64,000 bases of DNA from Rikenellaceae bacterium (GTDB lineage Bacteria; Bacteroidota; Bacteroidia; Bacteroidales; Rikenellaceae), in assembly GCA_015059845.1 (NCBI GenBank), contig SUZR01000002.1:62001-126000 (forward strand), given 5' to 3'. Numbering within the stretch: the stretch's first letter is position 1; each line of letters opens with the position of its first letter. The position numbers and the translations under genes were made by a program. The notes beneath the pieces are model-generated. The model had not been told where the DNA came from and searched no databases. It saw only the letters and a list, made by a program, of their open reading frames with translations. Below, in pieces: positions 18,132 through 27,158 of the stretch.

Positions 18132-20528
18132 TTACTCTCCTTTTATTACTCGTGCGGGATTCTCATTCGCTGCACGCCAGCTACGCTGCGTCACAAGGCC
18201 GAGCGTTATGCCCAGCACCAGCAGCAATGCCAACAGATATACCCACCAACCGATGGGTGCCTGTTGTGCGAAATCCTTCTGCCACTCGCCCACGATGTAC
18301 CACGCAACGGGCGCAGCCACCACAAAGCAGGCGACAACAATCTTGGCGTAGCGGCTGTTGAGCATCCAGAGCATACCCGATGTTGTAGCTCCAAAGACGC
18401 GGCGGATGGCTATCTCGTGGCGGCGGTGCTGCATCTCAAAGAGCACGATTCCGAACACACCCATCAGCGAGATTATAACCGACAGCACAGCAAAAATCGA
18501 AAGCAAGACGGCCTGACGGCGTGTCTGCACGTAGAGTTGCTCGAAGTCGTCGCGGAAGAAACGGATTGTCGGCTCCTCAGCCCCTGGGTCGAACTCCTGC
18601 ACCGACTCGCGGATAAACTCCTTCATCTGCTCAATATTGGCATTGGGGGCTACGCGGACAAGGAAGAAAGCGTAACTTTTGGTAAAATTATACTTTTTAA
18701 AACGCTCCAGATAGTTATCATAAACCAGAATCATATAGTTTCCAGCGACATTCTTGTCGGCAAGCGACATAAGCTCCACATTTTCGCATACGCCGACAAC
18801 TGAAACGGCATCGCTATATTTAATAGTTTCTCCATCATCACCCACCATCGCTTGGTGTGCTCGTTTGGTTAGCAGATATTGGCGTTTCTCTAATTCTGGT
18901 TTGAAGCCATCACCCTCCAAAATATCTATACCCATAACCTTAGGGAAGTTATGGTGAACATCAACAACATAATTCCTAATTGTTGTACCATCCTCTTTAT
19001 TGAAGCTTTGGAATGAGGTCTGTCCAACAGCAATACGGCTATCCATCGCCGTTACGCCCTCCACATTGGGATTTTTCTCAAGGTGAGTCATAAAGGTATC
19101 GTAACGCTCTGCGATATTATTCGATGGCTTTACCAGCAGCACATTGTCAATATTGAAACCAATATCGGCATTGACCAAATAACGATACTGCAACCAGATG
19201 GCAGCAGTTACGATAATAAGCGTAATTGAGATTGCAAACTGCGCCGTAGCCAGCACCATACGCAGACGGCGCCCCTTAAGCGAGCCTGCAAAGCCTCCCT
19301 TCACGCCAAGCGATGCGGCAAATGATGTGATGTAATACGAGGGGTAGAGTGATGCCGTAAATGCCAGCACCACAACAATTACAAGGATTACACCGATGGT
19401 GAGCAGATTATCCCCTAATGCCAACGAGCAGGTGACATAATTCTTGATAAAACTCTCCTTGATGGCTATCATCAGGTATAAAGCCAGAGCAAGCGAGATG
19501 GTAACCAACGCCACCGCCTCGAAGATAAAACTCCAGCGCAGTGTAAAGGTTGCCGCGCCGAAGACCTTACTGATATTCACCGTACGTATGCGGATAGGGA
19601 TAAGGGCAAAGAAGAAGTTTACGAAGTTGATAAAAGCGATAAGCACAACCAAAATAGCTACGGCGGCCAACGAAACGGTAGCCGTTACTGTACCCCTCTC
19701 TATGCTACTAATCTCGGAGAAGAATGTATCGTTGAGCGAAACGAGTCGCATCTGGTCACGATTATACTCCTCCTGCCACTGCTCCTTGACAAAGGCGGCC
19801 ATATCATCCTTCCAGATGTTTTCGTAGCTCTGCGGGTCAGCACCCTCGCGCAACTTAACAAAGTGCATACGGTCATACATACCATTATCTTTTATGCTGG
19901 CAATATCATCTCCCGCATACATCACCACATCAAAACCCTTCATCATCGTGTTGGGTGCAAAATCTTTGTAGATACCTGCGATGGTTACCGGTTTTTCGGG
20001 CTCAGGCGTTGCATTCCACGCCATTGAGGGGAGATAGATAACATCACCCACCGAGACATCCATTCGCTTGGCCAACGATTGTGAGATAACCACGTGGTCG
20101 GGCTTCGAAATATCGTGCAGATTACCCTCAACGCTCTTGAACGAGAGGACATCAAACATCGAGGGGCTTATCACACAGCAACCACCATCGAACGGCTCGA
20201 AGTGGTAGCTGTTGTATCGTTTATAGACCCGTTTTGCCTGCTCGGGTCGCCACGAGCCACCATACTCCACATCGGGGCAGAGTTTGAACGCCTGCTCGGT
20301 GGTGTAACGCGGCGAGTAGCTCGACCACTCGTCGCCACTCCACTGCGTGGTAATAAGATAGATGCGTTCGCTATCCTCTATCGAGCGGTTGTATGACACA
20401 TTGTAAACCACCTGCGCCATAATGATGTAGAAGGCCATAAAGGCCAGCGTAAGTCCCACGATATTGAGCGCCGAGGCCGTTCGGTAGCGCTTGAGCGTGG
20501 TGATGAAATTCTTTAACGCAATCTTCAT
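18132..20528 (-). CDS. FtsX/MacB-type ABC transporter permease 2
   Basis: This 798-residue protein is a full-length paralogue of the permease at 14884. It has the same N-terminal start (MKIALKNFITTLKRY), two FtsX cores, the conserved KVFGAATFTLRWSF and RRVFGATTSGMLWMLNSRYAKI loops, and the tail TQRSWRAANENPARVIKGE. Two dissimilar permeases on either side of one ATPase gene suggest a heterodimeric exporter. It is co-directional with the MFP (34-bp gap) and the TolC gene. Confidence 0.88.
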   Translation of the reverse strand: MKIALKNFITTLKRYRTASALNIVGLTLAFMAFYIIMAQVVYNVSYNRSIEDSERIYLITTQWSGDEWSSYSPRYTTEQAFKLCPDVEYGGSWRPEQAKRVYKRYNSYHFEPFDGGCCVISPSMFDVLSFKSVEGNLHDISKPDHVVISQSLAKRMDVSVGDVIYLPSMAWNATPEPEKPVTIAGIYKDFAPNTMMKGFDVVMYAGDDIASIKDNGMYDRMHFVKLREGADPQSYENIWKDDMAAFVKEQWQEEYNRDQMRLVSLNDTFFSEISSIERGTVTATVSLAAVAILVVLIAFINFVNFFFALIPIRIRTVNISKVFGAATFTLRWSFIFEAVALVTISLALALYLMIAIKESFIKNYVTCSLALGDNLLTIGVILVIVVVLAFTASLYPSYYITSFAASLGVKGGFAGSLKGRRLRMVLATAQFAISITLIIVTAAIWLQYRYLVNADIGFNIDNVLLVKPSNNIAERYDTFMTHLEKNPNVEGVTAMDSRIAVGQTSFQSFNKEDGTTIRNYVVDVHHNFPKVMGIDILEGDGFKPELEKRQYLLTKRAHQAMVGDDGETIKYSDAVSVVGVCENVELMSLADKNVAGNYMILVYDNYLERFKKYNFTKSYAFFLVRVAPNANIEQMKEFIRESVQEFDPGAEEPTIRFFRDDFEQLYVQTRRQAVLLSIFAVLSVIISLMGVFGIVLFEMQHRRHEIAIRRVFGATTSGMLWMLNSRYAKIVVACFVVAAPVAWYIVGEWQKDFAQQAPIGWWVYLLALLLVLGITLGLVTQRSWRAANENPARVIKGE

Positions 20529-20562
20529 ACTGTTTTGGTTTATAGTTATACAAATCTAACAT

Positions 20563-21825
20563 TTATTTTTTTAGTATCAGCACCTCATTTGTGCCGAAAT
20601 TCTCATAGCCCGAGGTGATGACACGCTCGCCCGCCTGCAAGCCTTCGACAACCTCGTAATACTGCGGATTTTGGCGGCCAATACGTATCATACGGCGGTA
20701 GGCACGCTCACCCGACGCATCGAGGACATACACCCACGCACCGCCCGTGGTTTGATAAAACGCACCGCGCGGGATAAGTAGTGCATCGGACGACTGGCCG
20801 AGTTGCAGATTCATATAGTAGGTCTGGCCACTGCGGATATTGTCGGGGATATCGCCCGAGAAGATGAAGTCGGCACGGAACTGCCCCTCGCGCACCTCGG
20901 GATAGACCTTGCTCAGCGTCATCTGATAGTTGTGGTCCTGACGCTCAAACGAAGCCGTAAGGCCACGCACGATGCGGTCGATGTAGTGCTCGTCAATCTG
21001 CGCCGTAACCTTGAAGGCTGAGAGGTCGTTGACCTGACCGATGGAAGCGCCCGAGCTGATAGATTGTCCCAGCACAACATCCAGCATACCCACCTCACCA
21101 TCAATCGGGGCCTTGACCTTGAGGTTATCCACACGCTGGCGGATGAGCTGCATATTGCGCGACATCGAATTGAGGTCGCTCTCCATCTGCACAACCTGAT
21201 TTGTACGGTAGAGCGAATCCTGACGCTGACGCTCCATAATAAGCTCACGGCGGCGGAGCGAAAGTTCGTAATCCTCCTTCGATTGCAGCCACGTCTCGCG
21301 GGCAAGGAGATTGTTGCGGTATAGTTCGTCGTTCTGCTCGAAGGTACGGCGCTTGCGCTGCACCTCAAGGTCGAGTTGCAGTTGCTCCTGACGCAGCGTA
21401 AGACGCTGCTGCTCCATAGAGATAAGCGTGTTGCGCAGGATATTCTGCTTCTCGGCGAGGTCGGCCTCCGACTGCAAAATCTGCATCGAAAGGTTATTAT
21501 TTGACAGCTCGACAATCACATCGCCTCGTTTGACCTGCTCTCCCTCCTCGGCCACGATACGCTCGACGATACCCGCCTCAAGGGGCGAGAGCTGAACCGT
21601 AGTGATGGGCTGCACGCTACCTGTCAGGCGCACGTAGTCGTTAAACTCGGCCTGCCGCACCTCCGAGATGGAGAGCATCTGCGCATCCACGCGGAGTGTA
21701 GAACGGCCATCACGCAAAAGCATAGCCACAATAAACATAACAAAGAGTCCTACAACGGCGTAGGGAATGTTTTTCTTCTGCAACAAGGCACGCCAGCCTC
21801 GCTTCTTCTCAAGTTTGATATCCAT
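20563..21825 (-). CDS. periplasmic adaptor (HlyD/MacA-type membrane fusion protein)
   Basis: This 420-residue protein has one N-terminal membrane anchor (about 24-42), a barrel-sandwich half-motif LEAGIVERIVAEEGEQVKRGD, a long coiled-coil hairpin (about 120-225, rich in Glu, Gln, Arg and Leu) and the second lipoyl half beginning LKVKAPIDGEVGML. A beta-barrel region follows. It would link the FtsX-type ABC inner-membrane complex to the TolC-like channel encoded just upstream. Confidence 0.9.
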   Translation of the reverse strand: MDIKLEKKRGWRALLQKKNIPYAVVGLFVMFIVAMLLRDGRSTLRVDAQMLSISEVRQAEFNDYVRLTGSVQPITTVQLSPLEAGIVERIVAEEGEQVKRGDVIVELSNNNLSMQILQSEADLAEKQNILRNTLISMEQQRLTLRQEQLQLDLEVQRKRRTFEQNDELYRNNLLARETWLQSKEDYELSLRRRELIMERQRQDSLYRTNQVVQMESDLNSMSRNMQLIRQRVDNLKVKAPIDGEVGMLDVVLGQSISSGASIGQVNDLSAFKVTAQIDEHYIDRIVRGLTASFERQDHNYQMTLSKVYPEVREGQFRADFIFSGDIPDNIRSGQTYYMNLQLGQSSDALLIPRGAFYQTTGGAWVYVLDASGERAYRRMIRIGRQNPQYYEVVEGLQAGERVITSGYENFGTNEVLILKK

Positions 21826-21849
21826 AGTTTTCTGTTATTTAATTTCTAT

Positions 21850-23172
21850 TTATTTGATTAATGGCTCGCCGTTGTAGTAATCGACCATACGGCACTGAAT
21901 GATATAATTCAATCGCACGCGCAGCTGCTCGGCACGCGCCTCCATCAACTCATTTGCCGCGGCGTGCAACTCCATAGGCGGAACCAGCCCCTTGGCAAAC
22001 TTCTGCGACATACCCTCATACGCCAGCTGCGAGGCCTCCACACGTCGGCTACTCTGCACATACTGCTTACCCAAGCCCTGCATCTGCTGAAAGGCCTGCG
22101 AAATCTCGCTCTGCACCTCACGGCGCGTGGACTCCTCGTTAAGTATACTGCTGCGTAACGAATTCTTGGCACGACGCTTCTCGAAGCGGTTTGACAGGCG
22201 CGAGAAGATGGGAATCGACATCGACACGCCTATGTATGAACCTCTATTATCACGAAACTGATTCCACCACGATGCGTATGCCGCGCTATTGTCCATATCG
22301 GTGTAGAAACTTGTGCTGTAACCTCCATTGGCCGTGATGTGGGGATATAGGGCGGCCTTTGCGCGCGACAGATTCAGTTTCGATTCGCGCACGGCAAGCG
22401 TTGCATTTTGTATCTTGGGATTAAACTCCATAGCATAATCCATCACCTGCTCAAGCGTTGCCGTAGGGGCTACAAGCCGAATCGGGATGTTGGTTTCAAT
22501 CTCCAACGGCGTATCGGCGGGATAGTTCATCTCGTCACGCAGTTTTATCATCGCCATCTCGTAGTTGTTTTGCTGCGTGATAAGCGTATAATCGTACGAG
22601 GCCACCTGCGCCTCCACCTCAGCAACCTCGGCTGGGCTCTTCAGGCCGAGTTCCAACAGTTTCTGCACGTTCTGCAAATCTTTTTGTCCCTTTGCCAACT
22701 GCTCACGGGCAATCTCCACTGCTCCGGCATAATAGACCACATCGAAGTATGCCGACATTGTATTCAGCGCGGCGTTATCCTTCGCAATCTGCAACTCGCC
22801 CACGCCTATGGCACGTGCAACCTTCGCCGCACGAATAGAATTTATAGCCGAGAAGCCTGAGAACAGCGTCATTGATGCCGAGAGGCCATACGAATTGCTA
22901 AAAGTCGTACGGCTCTGGTAACTGTTCGTCTCGGGGTCAATTGAACGACCGAAGCTAAACGAGCCGCCCGTATTACCACTCACCGAGGGCAACAATTTCA
23001 GGATGTTTGAGTTGAGATTTACCTTGTTGTTATCCACCGCAATCTCCTGCTTACCTACCGCGATGGAGTTTTCAACAGCATAGCGCATACACTCCTCCAA
23101 CGTGCGAGGTTGTGCTACGCACAAAAGTGTCAAAAAATTAGACACTAATAGGGTTATAATCAATCGTTTCAT
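21850..23172 (-). CDS. TolC-family outer-membrane efflux channel
   Basis: An ATG at 23205 is in frame, but the signal peptide begins at the internal MKRLIITLL (ATG 23170-23172), so I place the start there. It sits about 18 nt after the predicted sigma-54 transcription start. The ~440-residue product has a signal peptide ending CVAQ, then two TolC repeats with the long helical RTLEECMRYAVENS and MDYAMEFNPKIQ segments. It is the exit duct of this exporter and the first gene of the operon 23172 to 14884. Confidence 0.9.
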   Translation of the reverse strand: MKRLIITLLVSNFLTLLCVAQPRTLEECMRYAVENSIAVGKQEIAVDNNKVNLNSNILKLLPSVSGNTGGSFSFGRSIDPETNSYQSRTTFSNSYGLSASMTLFSGFSAINSIRAAKVARAIGVGELQIAKDNAALNTMSAYFDVVYYAGAVEIAREQLAKGQKDLQNVQKLLELGLKSPAEVAEVEAQVASYDYTLITQQNNYEMAMIKLRDEMNYPADTPLEIETNIPIRLVAPTATLEQVMDYAMEFNPKIQNATLAVRESKLNLSRAKAALYPHITANGGYSTSFYTDMDNSAAYASWWNQFRDNRGSYIGVSMSIPIFSRLSNRFEKRRAKNSLRSSILNEESTRREVQSEISQAFQQMQGLGKQYVQSSRRVEASQLAYEGMSQKFAKGLVPPMELHAAANELMEARAEQLRVRLNYIIQCRMVDYYNGEPLIK

Positions 23173-23199
23173 ACTTGTTTTGGGTTTTACTCCGAAACG

Positions 23200-23215
23200 T
23201 GCCAAAGCTATGCCA
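23200..23215 (-). promoter_or_regulatory. candidate sigma-54 (-24/-12) promoter of the ABC exporter operon
   Basis: On the minus strand it reads TGGCAT, then AGCTT, then TGGCA. The invariant GG (-24) and GC (-12) lie at the exact sigma-54 spacing; only one T of the usual TTGCA is replaced. It lies 28-43 bp upstream of the chosen tolC start and faces an NtrC-type activator gene. Confidence 0.65.
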
Positions 23216-23270
23216 AAATATTTAATTGATTAGCTATCAACACATTCCACAAAAGTTCTCTCACGAAAAC

Positions 23271-23287
23271 TGTCTAATAATTAGACA
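23271..23287. promoter_or_regulatory. 17-bp palindrome, candidate enhancer/operator for the NtrC-type regulator
   Basis: TGTCTAAT and ATTAGACA flank one central base: a perfect dyad about 80 bp upstream of the predicted sigma-54 start and just before the regulator's own promoter. A related half site (ATTAGACA) occurs at 23137-23144 inside the tolC gene. Confidence 0.6.
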
Positions 23288-23301
23288 ATCGATGTAAATA
23301 G

Positions 23302-23333
23302 TTTGGACACGCTCGGTTTTTCGCTTAACTTTG
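23302..23333 (+). promoter_or_regulatory. promoter of the NtrC-type regulator
   Basis: TTTG (23302-23305), a 20-bp spacer and TAACTTTG (23326-23333) match the housekeeping consensus fully. This decides the downstream start: translation from 23303 would begin inside the promoter, so the ATG at 23354 is preferred. Confidence 0.85.
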
Positions 23334-23353
23334 TGAAAACGAAACTTGAAAAG

Positions 23354-24697
23354 ATGGCAAAAGCAGGCAAACTCTTAATCGTAGATGACAACCGTAATAT
23401 TCTTGCGGCTGTGAGGTTGCTGTGCGACAGTATCTTCGAGGAGGTTATCACCCTACCCTCACCCAACACGCTTATTACCACGCTGCAAAAATCTGCGCCC
23501 GAGGTAGTTTTACTTGATATGAACTTCCACGCAGGTATAAATACGGGTAACGAGGGGCTCTTCTGGCTCAAGGAGATTTTGCAGAAGTCACCCGAAACCA
23601 AAGTGGTACTCTTTACCGCTTATGCCGATATTGATTTGGCGGTACGGGCTATGAAAGAGGGGGCTTTCGACTTTGTTATAAAGCCGTGGGATAATGAAAA
23701 ACTTATCGCCACACTACAAAATGCCTACAAGGCGGCCAAAGGCAAGGGCAAGAAGCTGACAAAAATAGCATCTACATCCGAGCCTGCGGTGGAGATGTAT
23801 TGGGGTGAGAGTGCTGAGATGCAACGCATTCGCCAGATGGTAGAGCGTGTAGCCATCACCGATGCCAACATCCTCCTTACGGGCGAGAATGGAACGGGCA
23901 AAGAGATGTTAGCACGCGAGATACACCGCCAATCGGCACGCTGCCGCCATCAGATGGTCTCGCTCGATATGGGTGCTATTCCCGACACACTTTTCGAGAG
24001 CGAGCTCTTCGGCCACACCAAAGGTGCTTTTACAGATGCGCGCACCGACCGTGAGGGTAAGTTTGAGACTGCAAACGGCTCTACGCTCTTTATGGACGAG
24101 ATTGGCAACCTGCCGTTGCACCTGCAAGCAAAGATGCTCACCGTACTGCAGAATCGTGCCGTAACGCGTCTGGGAGCGAATATCGCTACTCCGATTGATA
24201 TTCGACTTATCTCGGCCACCAACCGCGACCTGCACGAAGCCGTTGCAAAGGGGGCGTTTCGCCAGGACCTTCTATTCCGCATAAATACCATACATATCCA
24301 CATTCCGCCACTTCGTAACCGCCGCGAGGATATTGTGCCCCTTGCCGAGCGATTTATCGCACGCTACGGGCAGAAGTATAACAAGATGGGATTAATGCTC
24401 TCGGCGGAGGCTGCCGAGAGGTTGAAAACACACACGTGGGAGGGAAACATCCGCGAATTGCAGAACACGATGGAGAAGGCTGTGATTATGTGCGATGGCG
24501 ATACTATCAACGCCGACCACCTTGAGTTTCATACCGCACAACGCCCCGCAACCGAGGCGCAAACACTCGAAGAGATAGAGCGCCAGACCATTGCCGCTGC
24601 TATCACGCAATGCGGAGGCAACCTATCGCAGGCGGCCACTCAGCTCGGTATAACACGCCAGACACTCTACAACAAGATTAAACGCTACGGCCTGTGA
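23354..24697 (+). CDS. sigma-54-dependent NtrC-family response regulator
   Basis: The 447-residue product from ATG 23354 has a receiver domain (about 5-125; phospho-acceptor D55, T88, K110). An AAA+ domain follows with Walker A GENGTGKE (177-184) and the sigma-54 loop as GAFTDA (224-229), a variant of GAFTGA. A Fis-type HTH closes the C-terminus (NLSQAATQLGITRQTLYNKI). Its stop overlaps the GTG start of the sensor kinase. It very likely activates the divergent exporter operon from the palindrome at 23271 and the -24/-12 promoter at 23200. Confidence 0.93.
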   Translation: MAKAGKLLIVDDNRNILAAVRLLCDSIFEEVITLPSPNTLITTLQKSAPEVVLLDMNFHAGINTGNEGLFWLKEILQKSPETKVVLFTAYADIDLAVRAMKEGAFDFVIKPWDNEKLIATLQNAYKAAKGKGKKLTKIASTSEPAVEMYWGESAEMQRIRQMVERVAITDANILLTGENGTGKEMLAREIHRQSARCRHQMVSLDMGAIPDTLFESELFGHTKGAFTDARTDREGKFETANGSTLFMDEIGNLPLHLQAKMLTVLQNRAVTRLGANIATPIDIRLISATNRDLHEAVAKGAFRQDLLFRINTIHIHIPPLRNRREDIVPLAERFIARYGQKYNKMGLMLSAEAAERLKTHTWEGNIRELQNTMEKAVIMCDGDTINADHLEFHTAQRPATEAQTLEEIERQTIAAAITQCGGNLSQAATQLGITRQTLYNKIKRYGL

Positions 24698-26001
24698 AAC
24701 GACAGCAGAACATACCTTACGGTAAAATCATTACCTATGTAATGGTCATTATCCTGATGGCCGTCATCTCGGGGTATGTTTTGGCTACAAATCACCCAGC
24801 GCATCTGATTGCTACCGCGGCAATTATCATATTATGTATTATCCGTCTGTTCCACATCTATGGCTCTTTGGTCGAGCAGCTTATGTTTGTATTTAATGCT
24901 GTGCAGAACGACGACTACTCGTTCCGCTTCACCGAGAATCCCAACATTACGCGCCACGCACTGGTAAACCACGCGCTCAATCGTATCAAGGAGGTGATGG
25001 ATAACGCAAAACTGAAGATACGCGAACGAGAGAAGTATTTTGAGCTGATTATGGAGTGCGCCAATATCGGTATTATTACCGTAATGGAGAGTGGCTCGGT
25101 GGTGCAGACCAACACAAAGGCTCTGCGCATTGTGGGTATGGAGCGACTGAATCATATAGGACAGCTACGCCTTCTGAGTAAGGATTTTTATGAGTCAATG
25201 CTCCGCATAGAGCCCGGCGAGCAACTTACATCGCACTTTACGACCGAAGTTGGCGACCAGAACTTGGTGTTGAGCTGCTCGGCGATGGAGTTCGACGGGA
25301 AGAATCTGAGGGTTATCTTTATCGGCAATATCCACGAGGAGCTCGACCGCAAGGAGGTGGAGTCGTGGGAGAAACTCACCCGCATCCTTACGCACGAGAT
25401 TATGAACTCGCTTGCGCCCGTAACATCTATCAGCCATACGCTGCTCTCCGCGTCGGGCGATACCAAGACTCTGCATCAGGGCTTGGAGACGATACACACG
25501 ACATCGGATAGATTGCTGCGCTTTGTTGACTCCTACCGTGCCGTAACCCGTATCCCCACACCACAAAAGACCCCGTTCTACCTCGCAGAGCTGGTGACGG
25601 AGGCTCTGTCGCTTATCCCGCACGAGGGTATTGAGGTCGAGGTGAGCCTTGACCCTGCGGATACTATGCTCTATGCCGACCGCACACAGATGTCGCAGGT
25701 GCTGGTGAATCTGCTGAAAAATGCCGCCGAGGCGCTTATGGCGCAGGATTGCGAGCGCAAGATAACCATTCGCTCGACCATTGATGCCGAGGAGCGCATA
25801 CAGATTGAGATTACCAATAATGGCTCAGCCATCCCTCAGGAAGTAGCAGAGAATATCTTTACCCCCTTCTTCACGACCAAGACCGACGGCTCGGGCATCG
25901 GCCTCGCCGTTTCTCGCCAAATCATCCGCCTTCACGGCGGCTCCCTCCGCCTCAAACACAACGACGAAGGCCGCGTAACCTTCGCCATTGTGATAGAGTA
26001 A
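24694..26001 (+). CDS. sensor histidine kinase (NtrB/NtrY-like)
   Basis: It starts at GTG 24694, overlapping the regulator's TGA. The 435-residue product has two N-terminal membrane helices (about 11-31 and 36-53), a short linker, a PAS-like domain (about 113-215) and the H-box LTHEIMNSLAPV with phospho-donor H234. The ATPase domain shows N-box LVNLLKNAAEAL and G-boxes FFTTKTDGSGIGLAVS. There is almost no periplasmic loop, so it probably senses a membrane or cytoplasmic cue. It is the partner of the NtrC-type regulator. Confidence 0.93.
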   Translation: MKRQQNIPYGKIITYVMVIILMAVISGYVLATNHPAHLIATAAIIILCIIRLFHIYGSLVEQLMFVFNAVQNDDYSFRFTENPNITRHALVNHALNRIKEVMDNAKLKIREREKYFELIMECANIGIITVMESGSVVQTNTKALRIVGMERLNHIGQLRLLSKDFYESMLRIEPGEQLTSHFTTEVGDQNLVLSCSAMEFDGKNLRVIFIGNIHEELDRKEVESWEKLTRILTHEIMNSLAPVTSISHTLLSASGDTKTLHQGLETIHTTSDRLLRFVDSYRAVTRIPTPQKTPFYLAELVTEALSLIPHEGIEVEVSLDPADTMLYADRTQMSQVLVNLLKNAAEALMAQDCERKITIRSTIDAEERIQIEITNNGSAIPQEVAENIFTPFFTTKTDGSGIGLAVSRQIIRLHGGSLRLKHNDEGRVTFAIVIE

Positions 26002-26024
26002 TGATTGGGAGGAAGTAATATCCT

Positions 26025-27131
26025 CTAAATTCTATATTTTACCTTTATAATCAGAGGGTTTCCATCATCGGGATTGTCGTTCACTATTTGTTCGAGTTCC
26101 TCGACAATTGCATCTACGCGCTTATCATTCGGACAGTTATCCTTAATATTGGCAACCATATCGGGATAGATGGTGTAATACCACCAGCCATCATAGCAAC
26201 CTGCGCAATTTATGCCCCTCATAGAGTTAAACAGATTCTTATATGTCGTTTGCGTCTGGCTATCGTAGATAATATCATAATTCTTTTCTCCCGAAACGCT
26301 CATTCCCCATAGGCGCGAGCCGAAATTATTTACTCCACTGAAGAGAGCATACTCATTACCTAACGATTTCGCTAAATCCGATAATCTTTTAAAATTGCCA
26401 GCTGGCATTTCGTTCAAGAACGGGGCGAGTGTAGTTATTGCAACACATTGCCTATTTTCATCAAGCGTATAGATTGTATCGCCATACATTCCCTTAAAAC
26501 AGACGCGTCCCGTAACATCCTTAAATATATTAGGTTTAATATCGACTACAGGCAAATCAAAACCCTCCAAAAGTCTTTCTTCAGTTTTGGTAGCACAATT
26601 ATACAATCGATAATAGTGCTTATTTTGCTCGGACAAACGCGGAGTATAAAGAAGATAATCCTCGCCGATTTTTTCAAACGCCAATATATTTGCCTTGGGC
26701 AAATCTCTCTTTTCAAGGAAATTACCCTCGAAGTCGTAACAATATACGGATACTCCTGATAGCACCTCAACTATTCCCGTCTGCTCATCTACCAAAATAT
26801 CCTTTGCGCCAGTAAACTCACCATGGCCACGACCTTGAGAGAATTTTTTGATAAACTCGCCACTGTTTTTGAAGATAAAAAGACTACTGCCGCCCATCAT
26901 AGAGGTTCGGATATAGAGTCTATCTTTATACGGAATAATCTCTTCAATATCCGCGACCAAGGCATTATCATCCTGCTCGTAAAGTTTGATAATCTCATAA
27001 TCAACCTTTATATCCTCTCCGAGGGCGCAAATATCCTCTGGCAAAGCGATATTATACACATTCTCCAATTTCACATCACCTCCGCACGACACAGCGAGTG
27101 CCGCAATAAGAAAAATTAAAAGTCGTTTCAT
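26025..27131 (-). CDS. 6-bladed beta-propeller lipoprotein (propeller 1)
   Basis: This 368-residue lipoprotein (lipobox AVSC, Cys16) has repeated beta-blade segments of the type LFIFKNSGEFIKKF and the cluster's shared signature as GRGHGEF (100-106). It resembles the Bacteroidales 6-bladed propeller family (DUF5128). Such proteins are predicted envelope-anchored binding scaffolds with no known activity. It is the last gene of the large minus-strand array and converges with the kinase gene only 23 bp away. A specific function cannot be given. Confidence 0.8.
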   Translation of the reverse strand: MKRLLIFLIAALAVSCGGDVKLENVYNIALPEDICALGEDIKVDYEIIKLYEQDDNALVADIEEIIPYKDRLYIRTSMMGGSSLFIFKNSGEFIKKFSQGRGHGEFTGAKDILVDEQTGIVEVLSGVSVYCYDFEGNFLEKRDLPKANILAFEKIGEDYLLYTPRLSEQNKHYYRLYNCATKTEERLLEGFDLPVVDIKPNIFKDVTGRVCFKGMYGDTIYTLDENRQCVAITTLAPFLNEMPAGNFKRLSDLAKSLGNEYALFSGVNNFGSRLWGMSVSGEKNYDIIYDSQTQTTYKNLFNSMRGINCAGCYDGWWYYTIYPDMVANIKDNCPNDKRVDAIVEELEQIVNDNPDDGNPLIIKVKYRI

Positions 27132-27158
27132 AATTTTATCTTTTGTTAGTTTGATTAT

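Noticed and set aside
23303..23353. Longer start for the NtrC-type regulator
   Set aside because: A full TTTG-N20-TAACTTTG promoter occupies this stretch, and the receiver domain begins cleanly at ATG 23354.
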